Source: Leptospirillum ferrooxidans C2-3 (GTDB lineage Bacteria > Nitrospirota > Leptospirillia > Leptospirillales > Leptospirillaceae). From it: a DNA stretch of 64,000 nucleotides. Both the position numbers and the translations under genes were made by a program. The stretch spans positions 124,001-188,000 of the forward strand of contig NC_017094.1 in the NCBI RefSeq assembly GCF_000284315.1, read 5' to 3'. Positions 24,758 to 32,648 of the stretch are shown here, piece after piece (within the stretch, counting starts at the first letter, position 1; each line of letters starts with the position of its first letter). Below the pieces are notes generated by a model, which searched no databases, had not been told where the DNA came from, and was given only the letters and a program-made list of their open reading frames with translations.

Positions 24758-26347
24758 CTATCGAAGCCTGAAGTCTGATTTGGCTCCTGTCGGTAGCGGG
24801 GTCAGAGCAGGGGTCTGATCCCGATTTTGAAGACTGGCCATCCGGGAAACATGTTTTTTCAGATAGAGGGCAAGCTCGGAAACAGTGATATGTCCGCCCC
24901 TGGCGGCCCCCCCTTCCATGCCACGAAGAAAGTAATAGGTAAAAAGTCCATGTCTGGCTTTCCTGAAAACGCCTGCTTCCTGGTCTGCTCCGGAAGCCGA
25001 GAAAAAGGCGAAGTGCTCATTTCCACCGTGTGAATCCAGAAGACCGGATCTTCGGGTGACCTTTAGCGGTCGGAGCCCTTCCGGCATGATGGATCTCGCT
25101 CCCGCACCGGAAAAGCAGGAGTCGAGGGCCACAACGATCCTGCGGGACTTCATCAGGGCCAAACTTCTGAAAAGCTCTTTCATTGAATAGGCGGTGTGAT
25201 CAATGTCGGACGGATCCGAGTCGAAAGGGACAAGATAGGGATCCCCCTTTGGGTCCTCGGTTCCATGTCCGGAATAGTAGACCCAGATGGTAGAGTTCCT
25301 GTTGGCATTGCGGTGGATCCACCCAAGGGCACTCCGGATTCTGGAACGGGTTGCCGTTCCTTCGGAAAGTTGTCGGATATGATCGGCAGGGATTCCCAAT
25401 GAAAGCATCATGCGGAAAACACTTCGCGCATCGTTCAGTGCAAATTCGGCTGAAGGTAGTCCGTCCGGATAGTTTTCGACTCCAATGACAAGTGCAAAGT
25501 CATCCGGATGTTCCTGTTCGGTTAAGGGAGGGTGGTCAACATCAGGAGGATTGGTTTCCGGAGAATTTGCCAGGACCACTTTGGGCTTGTGGTCGATTGG
25601 TTCCGGCTTTTCATGAATGGAGGAGACAAAAGGAGAAAATGCCTCCGGTGCGATGGTTTCACCCAACATTTCCTGGGCTTTCCTGTTTCCCAGATCGGCA
25701 GCTCTCCTGAGCCAATAGAGAGACTTGTCGTGGTCTTTTTGAACCCCCATTCCATTGGAATAGATGATTCCCAGATTCGTTTGGGCAATGGCATAGTTTT
25801 GGCGTGCGGCTTTCCGGTACCAGGAAAACGCCTTCCGATCGTTTTTTGAAACACCCAGACCTTTTGAGTAAAGCGTTCCAAGATTATTTTCCGCTCTGGG
25901 ATAACCCTTTTCTGCAGCTTTCTTGTACCAGGAAAATGCCTGTCCAGGATCTTTGGAAACCCCTGATCCATGTTCGTAGTCCCATGCCAGATTGGTTTCG
26001 GCTCTTGGATTTCCTTTTTGGGCTGCCAGAAAATACCAATGAGCGGACTGTGCAGAATCCCGGGAAACCCCCTTCCCCCTGTCAAAAAGGAAACCGAGCT
26101 CCGCCTCAGCCGGCGCATAGCCCGAGCGGGCCGAACGGAAAAGCCAGTAGATGGCCATCCTGAGATCCGGCGGGCCGAATGTGCCTTTTTCGTATTCCAT
26201 GGCCATCCGGTATTGTTCTTTGGGGGAGGTATGGGGTGAGGTCGCTTCCGAATGGATCCCTTCTGCCATGGAGACGGGAGGCGAAGAGCCACAGAGGGTG
26301 GCCGAGACAAGGAAAATCGTGATCATTGGTCGGAAAAATCGCTCCAT
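24758..26347 (-). CDS. Exported Sel1-repeat protein with C-terminal caspase-like (C14) protease domain
   Basis: A signal peptide (residues 1-29) is followed by about five Sel1 repeats (residues 43-230, e.g. AETNLAWDYEHGSGVSKDPG). After a proline-rich linker comes a peptidase C14 domain from about residue 283. The catalytic dyad is visible as H361 in YYSGHGTED and C411 in VALDSCFSG, with the opening strand FALVIGVENYPDG. The protein is probably periplasmic or surface exposed. It heads the operon, 47 bases before the ZorA-like gene. Caspase-like proteases act in several bacterial suicide defences, but an exported one is unusual. Confidence 0.85.
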   Translation of the reverse strand: MERFFRPMITIFLVSATLCGSSPPVSMAEGIHSEATSPHTSPKEQYRMAMEYEKGTFGPPDLRMAIYWLFRSARSGYAPAEAELGFLFDRGKGVSRDSAQSAHWYFLAAQKGNPRAETNLAWDYEHGSGVSKDPGQAFSWYKKAAEKGYPRAENNLGTLYSKGLGVSKNDRKAFSWYRKAARQNYAIAQTNLGIIYSNGMGVQKDHDKSLYWLRRAADLGNRKAQEMLGETIAPEAFSPFVSSIHEKPEPIDHKPKVVLANSPETNPPDVDHPPLTEQEHPDDFALVIGVENYPDGLPSAEFALNDARSVFRMMLSLGIPADHIRQLSEGTATRSRIRSALGWIHRNANRNSTIWVYYSGHGTEDPKGDPYLVPFDSDPSDIDHTAYSMKELFRSLALMKSRRIVVALDSCFSGAGARSIMPEGLRPLKVTRRSGLLDSHGGNEHFAFFSASGADQEAGVFRKARHGLFTYYFLRGMEGGAARGGHITVSELALYLKKHVSRMASLQNRDQTPALTPLPTGAKSDFRLR

Positions 26348-26422
26348 GTCACCGGGCCCTTTTTCAGGAGTGGAGGAGGCTTCTTTTTATGGAACTATCT
26401 GTTCGGTAATGATTTTTAGTCC

Positions 26423-26466
26423 TATGGTAAAGTCTGATTGGTTTCCATCAAGCAGACTTTACCATA
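26423..26466. promoter_or_regulatory. Perfect 14-bp inverted repeat between divergent caspase and HNH genes
   Basis: TATGGTAAAGTCTG (26423-26436) and CAGACTTTACCATA (26453-26466) are exact reverse complements around a 16-base spacer. The repeat lies 76 bases from the caspase start and 131 bases from the HNH start. Its AT-rich arms suit a dimeric-regulator operator. A terminator role is unlikely because both genes lead away from it. Confidence 0.6.
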
Positions 26467-26597
26467 TATGCTGTTTATTTTTGTAATGGATTATTTGTTA
26501 TTATGTTTTTGTGCTCATGCTCTCTCGGGAGATTGGTTTTATGACGGGCAATCCTGATATCAGGCAAACTGGCTGAACATTTTCATTGGGGGAGTCA

Positions 26598-27686
26598 ATG
26601 CTCTTGCCCGCTTCGGCAACGGTGGATGTCTCCAAGCTTTCAAGAATCTTCAGTAATGTGACCAACTCCTATAAATTTCTGTTTTTCCAGGCTTTGCTCC
26701 ACACAATCAAATCGATTTCTCCAAATATGGCAGGCTCTGGAGTCAAGATCGACCTACTCTCTCTGGTCTCCAGCATGATAGACACGGCAAGGCCCCTTCT
26801 GGAGGAGTATCGGCTTTCATTCGGAGTTCAGGACAGGATGTCTGACATTCTCAAAAGCATGATCGATGAAAAGGCCGGGAACAGAGAAATGGAGAAGCTC
26901 AAGCGTTACGTTCCATTTCGTCTTTTGGCACCATTTTTCGAAGATGCGCTTTGCGGGGTAGTGGATCATCAGAAAAACGCACTGATTTCAAGGCATTCCA
27001 ATGAGTCATTCTGGAGTCCCAATCCACCATTGTACAGGGTGGATCCCGGAAACGGGTTTCTTGTCCTGCACCCTGTATGGGTTAGGTATATCCAGGAAAA
27101 CTTTCCGATCGTCAAGGACTGGTTCCAGTTTCAGTGGCTATCCTATCTGCAGGACAGGAATCTTGCGGTTCCAAACCTTAAGCACAAGATCGACCCTGAT
27201 GAAGCCAGGAAATCCATTCCAAAGCCCTACAAGGAGTATTGGAATGATCTCCTTCGTGATAGGGATGTTCGGTGCCTCTATACAGGATCTCTGTTAAAAC
27301 CCGGAAACTATGCGCTTGATCACTACATTCCCTACTCCTATGTCGCTCACAACGAATTATGGAATCTGGTCCCTTCCAGGATGGAGGCGAATTCGTCAAA
27401 AAATGACCGGCTTGCTGCGGAGGATTCCATCAGGAGCTTTTTGGACACTCAATACCTTGGAATCTGTTTTCATAAAAGAGTCTTCCAGCAAGAAACTTTT
27501 TCGAAAGTTGCGGAAAGTTATATGACCGGGCTGAAAATCGAGAGGAGACGGATCCTGGAGAAGTCGGTTTTTCAGGAACGGCTCCGGGAAGTGATCCTTA
27601 ATCTGAGGGATTGTGCAAAACTCACCGGTTTTCCGGATGGTTGGTCCTATCGTGAAGATGAGGACAGAACTGCCCGATCCCATTGA
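26598..27686 (+). CDS. HNH endonuclease-domain protein
   Basis: ATG 26598 follows GGGGGAG. The 362-residue protein opens with KLSRIFSNVTNSYKFLFFQALL, a conserved start in a family of stand-alone HNH proteins. Its HNH motif lies at about residues 226-275: CLYTGSLL, the key DH in YALDHYIPYS, NLVPSRMEANSSKNDRL with the downstream N and K. Such proteins are frequent in defence islands and type II Zorya uses an HNH effector (ZorE), though this head differs. It is divergent from the caspase-ZorAB operon across the inverted repeat, so joint regulation is plausible. Confidence 0.8.
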   Translation: MLLPASATVDVSKLSRIFSNVTNSYKFLFFQALLHTIKSISPNMAGSGVKIDLLSLVSSMIDTARPLLEEYRLSFGVQDRMSDILKSMIDEKAGNREMEKLKRYVPFRLLAPFFEDALCGVVDHQKNALISRHSNESFWSPNPPLYRVDPGNGFLVLHPVWVRYIQENFPIVKDWFQFQWLSYLQDRNLAVPNLKHKIDPDEARKSIPKPYKEYWNDLLRDRDVRCLYTGSLLKPGNYALDHYIPYSYVAHNELWNLVPSRMEANSSKNDRLAAEDSIRSFLDTQYLGICFHKRVFQQETFSKVAESYMTGLKIERRRILEKSVFQERLREVILNLRDCAKLTGFPDGWSYREDEDRTARSH

Positions 27687-27790
27687 CTCATTCAATCCTT
27701 TCATCCTTTGTGGTTTCATAAAAATCCGTTCCTGTTGTATCATTCATGGTCACTGTTTGCTTGTTGTCACACTCAAATTTCAGGGGATCC

Positions 27791-29458
27791 ATGGCACAAT
27801 ACGTTTTCACAATGAATCGGGTTGGCAAGGTTGTTCCTCCAAAACGTCAGATCTTAAAAGATATTTCCCTGAGTTTTTTCCCTGGAGCCAAGATTGGTGT
27901 CCTGGGGTTGAACGGATCCGGAAAATCGACCGTACTCAAGATTATGGCTGGAATCGACACCGATATTCTTGGCGAAGCCACGCCGATGCCCAATATCAAG
28001 ATCGGGTATTTGCCCCAGGAGCCGGAACTTGATCCCGAAATGAACGTTCGGGACGCTGTTGAGCAGGCCTTGGGGGAGGTGTTCGATGCCCACAAGAAGC
28101 TTGAGGAGCTTTATGCGGCCTATGGCGATCCCGATAATGATTTTGACGCGCTCGCATTGGAACAGGGCCGGCTTGAGGCGATAATCGCCACTTCTGATGG
28201 CCACAATCTGAACCAGAAGATGGAAATCGCGGGGGATGCTCTGAGACTGCCCCCCTGGGAGGCGAAAATCGGACATCTTTCCGGAGGGGAAAAACGTCGT
28301 GTCGCCTTGTGTCGCCTTTTGCTGTCTAGCCCTGACATGCTCCTTCTCGATGAACCCACGAATCATCTCGATGCGGAGTCTGTCGATTGGCTTGAGCAGT
28401 TTCTTCATGAGTTTCCGGGAACCGTGGTTGCTGTTACCCATGACCGCTATTTTCTGGACAATGTCGCGGAATGGATCCTTGAGCTTGATCGTGGACAGGG
28501 TATTCCATGGAAGGGAAACTACAGTTCATGGCTTGAACAGAAAGAGAGTCGTCTTGAGGCCGAGTCAAAGCAGGAGTCGGCAAGGATGAAAGCGATGAAG
28601 CAGGAGCTTTTGTGGGTCCGGCAAAATGCCAAGGGTCGACAGGCGAAATCCAAAGCCAGAATGGCCCGTTTTGACGAGCTCAGCTCAAAGGACTATCAGG
28701 CCAGGAATGAAACCCAGGAGATTTTTATTCCCGTCGGGGAGAGGCTTGGTGACAGCGTCATCGAATTCAAGGGGGTCTCGAAGGGGTACGGAGACAGGCT
28801 TTTGATCGATAATCTGTCCTTTTCCATTCCACCCGGAGCCATCGTTGGCATCATCGGTCCAAATGGTGCCGGAAAATCAACCCTTTTCAGGATGATCACC
28901 GGAAAAGAAAAACCGGATTCGGGGGAGGTGCTCATTGGAAAGAGCGTGAAGCTTGCCCACGTTGACCAGTCCCGGGAAATGCTTTCCGGCAATCGGACGG
29001 TCTTTGAGGAGATTGCGAACGGCTCAGAGGTCATCAAGGTGGGAAGCTACGAAACACCCTCCCGTGCCTATATCGGCCGATTCAACTTCAAGGGGCCGGA
29101 TCAGCAGAAGATCGTGGGCACCCTTTCCGGTGGAGAAAGGGGAAGACTCCATCTTGCCAAGACATTGATGTCGGGGGGCAATGTCCTTTTGCTGGATGAA
29201 CCTTCAAATGATCTGGATGTTGAAACATTGCGGGCTCTGGAAGACGCACTTCTGGAGTTTGCGGGTTGTGTCCTCGTGATTTCCCATGACCGGTGGTTCC
29301 TTGACCGGATCGCAACGCATATTCTCTCTTTTGAAGGGGATTCTACGGTATCCTTCTTTGACGGGAACTATCAAGAATACGAAGCCGACAAGAAAAAACG
29401 CCTCGGAGCCGAAGGGGCAAAACCCAAACGTCTCAGATACAAGCCAATCAGCCGGTAA
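27791..29458 (+). CDS. ettA: Energy-dependent translational throttle protein EttA (ABC-F)
   Basis: The start AQYVFTMNRVGKVVPPKR is diagnostic of EttA. Two ABC domains follow, each complete: Walker A GLNGSGKST and GPNGAGKST, signatures LSGGEKRRVAL and LSGGERGRLHL, Walker B/LLLDEPTNHLDAES and LLLDEPSNDLDVET. There are no membrane segments. At 555 residues it is the family length. EttA binds the ribosomal E site and couples translation initiation to ATP/ADP ratio. ATG 27791 is preferred over 27746 because the conserved N-terminus starts there. A hairpin with a T-rich tail follows the gene. Confidence 0.95.
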   Translation: MAQYVFTMNRVGKVVPPKRQILKDISLSFFPGAKIGVLGLNGSGKSTVLKIMAGIDTDILGEATPMPNIKIGYLPQEPELDPEMNVRDAVEQALGEVFDAHKKLEELYAAYGDPDNDFDALALEQGRLEAIIATSDGHNLNQKMEIAGDALRLPPWEAKIGHLSGGEKRRVALCRLLLSSPDMLLLDEPTNHLDAESVDWLEQFLHEFPGTVVAVTHDRYFLDNVAEWILELDRGQGIPWKGNYSSWLEQKESRLEAESKQESARMKAMKQELLWVRQNAKGRQAKSKARMARFDELSSKDYQARNETQEIFIPVGERLGDSVIEFKGVSKGYGDRLLIDNLSFSIPPGAIVGIIGPNGAGKSTLFRMITGKEKPDSGEVLIGKSVKLAHVDQSREMLSGNRTVFEEIANGSEVIKVGSYETPSRAYIGRFNFKGPDQQKIVGTLSGGERGRLHLAKTLMSGGNVLLLDEPSNDLDVETLRALEDALLEFAGCVLVISHDRWFLDRIATHILSFEGDSTVSFFDGNYQEYEADKKKRLGAEGAKPKRLRYKPISR

Positions 29459-29526
29459 GAATCATTCCCATGGAACCTGGCATGAGAGGGTGATCCGGCT
29501 TCGTTTCAGGATTCTCAAGGAATAGA

Positions 29527-29559
29527 CCGGGGGGCTAGGTGGTTCCCCGGCTTTTCTTT
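29527..29559 (+). terminator. Rho-independent terminator of ettA
   Basis: CCGGGG and CCCCGG form a stem around a 12-base loop, followed by CTTTTCTTT. It lies about 70 bases after the ettA stop. Confidence 0.7.
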
Positions 29560-29856
29560 CCCCGGATACTTCTTGTCATATCTTTTGTGGTGAGCCGCAC
29601 CATCAATGGCACATCCAAAGGCCCGGACCTGCGAGGTCCGCAAACACCATCATTGCGATCCATTCCCTGTTGCTGGCCCATTGAGCCATTCCTGATAAGC
29701 CACACTTCCTTTTTGGACATCGTCGCTTCATTCTCCTGTGGCCTGTCCGGCTTTTGTCTGCTCTCACAAGACTCCGGTCCATCCGTTGTGTTGGTTGGAG
29801 ACTGCAGCCTCTTTTTCACGGGCATTTTACTTCGAGAACTGGAAAAATGATTTCTT
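29560..29856. other. Intergenic region between ettA and the mer operon
   Basis: No supported gene. A minus-strand open stretch at 29535-29825 overlaps the terminator and looks non-coding. The region carries a small hairpin, CGGACCT-GCG-AGGTCCG, at 29624-29640, of unknown role. Confidence 0.4.
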
Positions 29857-29889
29857 CTTGACTCTGGACTAATGTCAAGGGTTTATCCT
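29857..29889 (+). promoter_or_regulatory. Putative MerR-controlled mer promoter/operator
   Basis: CTTGAC (29857-29862) and GTCAAG (29874-29879) form an inverted repeat inside a promoter with -35 TTGACT (29858-29863) and a -10 at TTATCC/TATCCT about 19-20 bases away. An overlong 19-20 base spacer holding a dyad is the hallmark of MerR-type promoters. The dyad is shorter than the classical Tn501/Tn21 one. Confidence 0.5.
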
Positions 29890-30006
29890 TGATCTTGAGG
29901 TCTGCCTGAGAGGCGGATCGTCTCTCTTTCGTGATTCCTTCCGGGTTGTGAAAAAGAACTCCCGGACAATGTGGATGAAAAGATCTATATGCTGGAAAGG
30001 GATTCG

Positions 30007-30420
30007 ATGGACAACAAAAATTTGAAAAAATCCTCAGGTGTTCGGAGCAATGAACCACAGTCATCGGGCATAATGGCAGTGGGTGCCGCCCTGATGACAT
30101 TTGTTGCAGTATCGTGTTGTGCCGGAGTTCCTGCCCTTCTTTCATTTATCGGAACCATTGGACTGGGAGTCCTGATCAAGAAGCATCTTCTTTTTCCTTT
30201 GATGCTGGCTTCCCTGATGATGGGTTCCTGGGGGGCTTTCCTTTCCTACCGGAACCACCAGAACGGTTGGTTTCTGGCGGGATACCTTTTATGCGCACTG
30301 GGGATTCCGATGGGAATGAAGTTCTATCATCCGTTGATGTATGCCGGTCTCGCGGGTCTTTTGCTTCTGACGGGTAGCGAGCTATTTCGAAGGCGTAAAA
30401 AGACGGCGTTTTGCGGATAA
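30007..30420 (+). CDS. Mercuric ion transporter (MerT/MerF/MerC-like)
   Basis: Four hydrophobic segments are seen. The first contains the vicinal cysteine pair in FVAVSCCAGVPALLSFIG, which accepts Hg(II) in Mer transporters. The sequence after it (GTIGLGVLIKK) resembles MerT/MerF, while the four-helix count resembles MerC, so I leave the name open. ATG 30007 follows GAAAGGG. It is the first gene of the mer operon and should pass Hg(II) from the periplasm to the HMA domain of MerA. No separate periplasmic MerP is present; the HMA head on MerA may replace it. Confidence 0.8.
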   Translation: MDNKNLKKSSGVRSNEPQSSGIMAVGAALMTFVAVSCCAGVPALLSFIGTIGLGVLIKKHLLFPLMLASLMMGSWGAFLSYRNHQNGWFLAGYLLCALGIPMGMKFYHPLMYAGLAGLLLLTGSELFRRRKKTAFCG

Positions 30421-30450
30421 GAATTCCGGAAAAGACCAAGAGTGAGATCC

Positions 30451-30471
30451 GGGTCAGCTTGGAGCTGACCC
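30451..30471 (+). promoter_or_regulatory. Perfect hairpin between mer transporter and merA
   Basis: GGGTCAGCT-TGG-AGCTGACCC is a perfect 9-bp stem with a 3-base loop, 27 bases before merA and just before its ribosome site. Without a U-run it is more likely an mRNA-stability or translation element than a terminator. Confidence 0.5.
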
Positions 30472-30497
30472 CCAGGTTCAATCAGAAGGAGTTCAGG

Positions 30498-32147
30498 ATG
30501 GAAAAGATTGCTTTTCGTGTTGAGGAAATGACCTGTGACCATTGTGCTTTGACCATCGAGAAAACGCTTCTCAAAAATCCCAATGTCATTTCAGCCCGAG
30601 TCTCTTATGCCAGGGGAGCAGGTGAGATTGAAGTCAAGGAGCCGGCGTCCTTCGAAGAGCTTCAAAAAGAGGTCCATGAGGAAGGGTATGAACTTTTTCC
30701 GGGTGATCCGGCTTCATTTGGCGGCCCGGACGTTTCTTCCGACACATCCTTGCGGCATATCGTCATCATCGGAGCCGGATCAGGGGCCTTTGCCGCAGCC
30801 CTCCGAGCCTCCGAGCTGGGCGCTCGGGTCACTCTCGTGGAACGGGGGACGATTGGCGGAACTTGTGTCAATGTCGGATGTGTTCCTTCGAAGATATTGA
30901 TCCGTCAGGCACATCATGTCCATCAGTCCATGTGTCCTCCTTTTGAGGGCATTCGGCCGACAACGCCGGAGTTTTCAGCCCCTCTTCTGAAGAAACAGCG
31001 AGAAGGGAGAGTGCTCGAGCTTCGGGAAGAAAAATACAGCCGTCTTCTGAGGGATCTTCCAAATGTCACCTTCATCGAGGGAACGGCCTCTTTTCAAAGT
31101 GAGACAGTTGTTCTTGTCCGGAAAAAGGACGGGAGTGAAGAGTCTCTGGTGGCGGATCGTATCCTTGTGGCAACAGGAAGTCGTCCCCATGTTCCGGAGA
31201 TTCCCGGACTCGCCGGAGCCCCTTTCTGGACTTCGACCGAAGCCTTGTTTTCAAATGATGTACCAAAGGAGATGATCATTCTGGGCGGTGGATTTGTGGC
31301 GCTTGAAATCGGGCAGGCCATGCAGCGTCTCGGGAGCCGCGTGACGATTATCGACCGGAATCCGCAAATCCTGAAACGGATGGATGCGGACATCGGCAAA
31401 AGTCTCCAGACTTACCTCGCTGGTGAGGGGATCCGTTTTCTGTTGAACGCAAAGGTTCTTGGTGTCGAGTTTGAGAACGGAAAGTTTACTCTCCAATTGG
31501 ATGGGATGACGGTTGAGGGAGATGGCTGCCTGGTTGCGACAGGGCGGACACCGAATACTTTTGGACTGTCTCTTGAAAAGGCTGGGGTGATCACCACACA
31601 GAATGGGTCGATCGTTGTCAATGATCGATTGGAAACGAATGTTCCTGGTATATTTGCTGTTGGGGACTGCACCAATCTTCCAAAGTTCGTTTATGTGTCG
31701 GCAGCCTCCGGAACCCGGGCCGCGATCAATATGATGGGAAAAGAGACTGCCAATCTGGACCTTTCGGTTCTTCCCGAAGTCATTTTCACAGATCCGCAGG
31801 TGGCTGTGGTCGGCCTCTCCGAGGCGGATGCTCTTTCGCGAGGAATGGAAGTCGATGTCCGGACAGTTTCCCTGGATCAGGTTCCAAGGGCACTTGCCAA
31901 TTTCGATACGAGAGGATGGGTCAAAATGGTAGCGGAGAAAAAAACCGGCCGTTTGATTGGAGTCCAGGTGTTGGCTCCGGAAGGGGGAGAAGTCATCCAG
32001 ACGGCCGCAATGGCGATTGCTGGCGGGAGGACAGTCCGGGAGATTGGAGACCAGTTTTTCCCCTATTTGACAATGGTGGAAAGCCTGAAGCTCTGTGCCC
32101 AGTCTTTTTACAAGGATGTCAAACAGCTTTCATGCTGTGCGGGATAG
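30498..32147 (+). CDS. merA: Mercuric reductase MerA with N-terminal HMA domain
   Basis: The 549-residue protein begins with a heavy-metal-associated domain (C13 and C16 in EEMTCDHCALTIEK). A linker leads to the FAD/NAD(P)H disulfide oxidoreductase core: IIGAGSGAFAAALRA, the redox pair in GGTCVNVGCVPSKIL, GGGFVALEIGQAMQRLG and the late FAD box GIFAVGDCTN. The C-terminal vicinal cysteines in QLSCCAG, which shuttle Hg(II) to the active site, mark true MerA over related reductases. It reduces Hg(II) to volatile Hg(0) using NADPH. A good AGGAG supports ATG 30498. Confidence 0.96.
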   Translation: MEKIAFRVEEMTCDHCALTIEKTLLKNPNVISARVSYARGAGEIEVKEPASFEELQKEVHEEGYELFPGDPASFGGPDVSSDTSLRHIVIIGAGSGAFAAALRASELGARVTLVERGTIGGTCVNVGCVPSKILIRQAHHVHQSMCPPFEGIRPTTPEFSAPLLKKQREGRVLELREEKYSRLLRDLPNVTFIEGTASFQSETVVLVRKKDGSEESLVADRILVATGSRPHVPEIPGLAGAPFWTSTEALFSNDVPKEMIILGGGFVALEIGQAMQRLGSRVTIIDRNPQILKRMDADIGKSLQTYLAGEGIRFLLNAKVLGVEFENGKFTLQLDGMTVEGDGCLVATGRTPNTFGLSLEKAGVITTQNGSIVVNDRLETNVPGIFAVGDCTNLPKFVYVSAASGTRAAINMMGKETANLDLSVLPEVIFTDPQVAVVGLSEADALSRGMEVDVRTVSLDQVPRALANFDTRGWVKMVAEKKTGRLIGVQVLAPEGGEVIQTAAMAIAGGRTVREIGDQFFPYLTMVESLKLCAQSFYKDVKQLSCCAG

Positions 32148-32203
32148 TCTGGAATGGATTTTGGGCTTGCCCGAGACAGGGAAACCAATCTGAGGATGAT
32201 CGC

Positions 32204-32611
32204 ATGACCCATCTTCCGATCGGAAAGGTCGCAAGACTTTCCGGTGTCAGCATCGATACCATCCGCTTTTATGAGAGAAACGGATTGATCCCGGATCCCC
32301 CGCGAAGGGAGTCGGGATACCGGGACTATCCGGAGGAAACGGTCTTCCGGCTGAAGTTTATCAAGAATGCGAAGGAGATTGGCTTCACCCTCGCGGAAAT
32401 TCGGGAGCTTCTTGGGCTTCGGACAACAAAGGAAACCAATTGCGAATCGGTGCAGAAGATGGCTGAGGAGAAAATCCGGGTGGTGAAGGAGAAAATCCGG
32501 AATCTCGAAGGGATCCAGGTGGCTCTTGAGAAACTTCTGGAAAGTTGCCGGGAACCGGGTCATACATCCGAATGCCCCATTCTGGACGTTTTGGAAAAAC
32601 ATAACGTCTGA
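32204..32611 (+). CDS. merR: Mercury-responsive regulator MerR
   Basis: The 135-residue product has the MerR HTH (IGKVARLSGVSIDTIRFYER) and a long dimerisation helix. All three Hg(II)-binding cysteines are present: C80 in TNCESV, C115 in LESCREPG and C124 in SECPIL. This separates it from Zn, Cu or redox MerR relatives. Start ATG 32204 follows GAGG. Unlike Tn21/Tn501, where merR is divergent, here it is the last gene of the operon in the same direction as merA, so it would be induced along with its targets. Confidence 0.93.
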   Translation: MTHLPIGKVARLSGVSIDTIRFYERNGLIPDPPRRESGYRDYPEETVFRLKFIKNAKEIGFTLAEIRELLGLRTTKETNCESVQKMAEEKIRVVKEKIRNLEGIQVALEKLLESCREPGHTSECPILDVLEKHNV

Positions 32612-32612
32612 A

Positions 32613-32639
32613 CCCATTCCCCGGGACCCGGGGAATGGG
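32613..32639. terminator. Strong hairpin between merR and a convergent gene
   Basis: CCCATTCCCCGG-GAC-CCGGGGAATGGG is a perfect 12-bp stem two bases after the merR stop and ten before the end of the convergent barrel gene. There is no U-run; a bidirectional terminator role is inferred from its place. Confidence 0.65.
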
Positions 32640-32648
32640 CGTGTGAGT

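Noticed and set aside
29535..29825. A 96-codon minus-strand open frame after ettA
   Set aside because: It overlaps the ettA terminator, lacks recognisable motifs and has no clear start signal.
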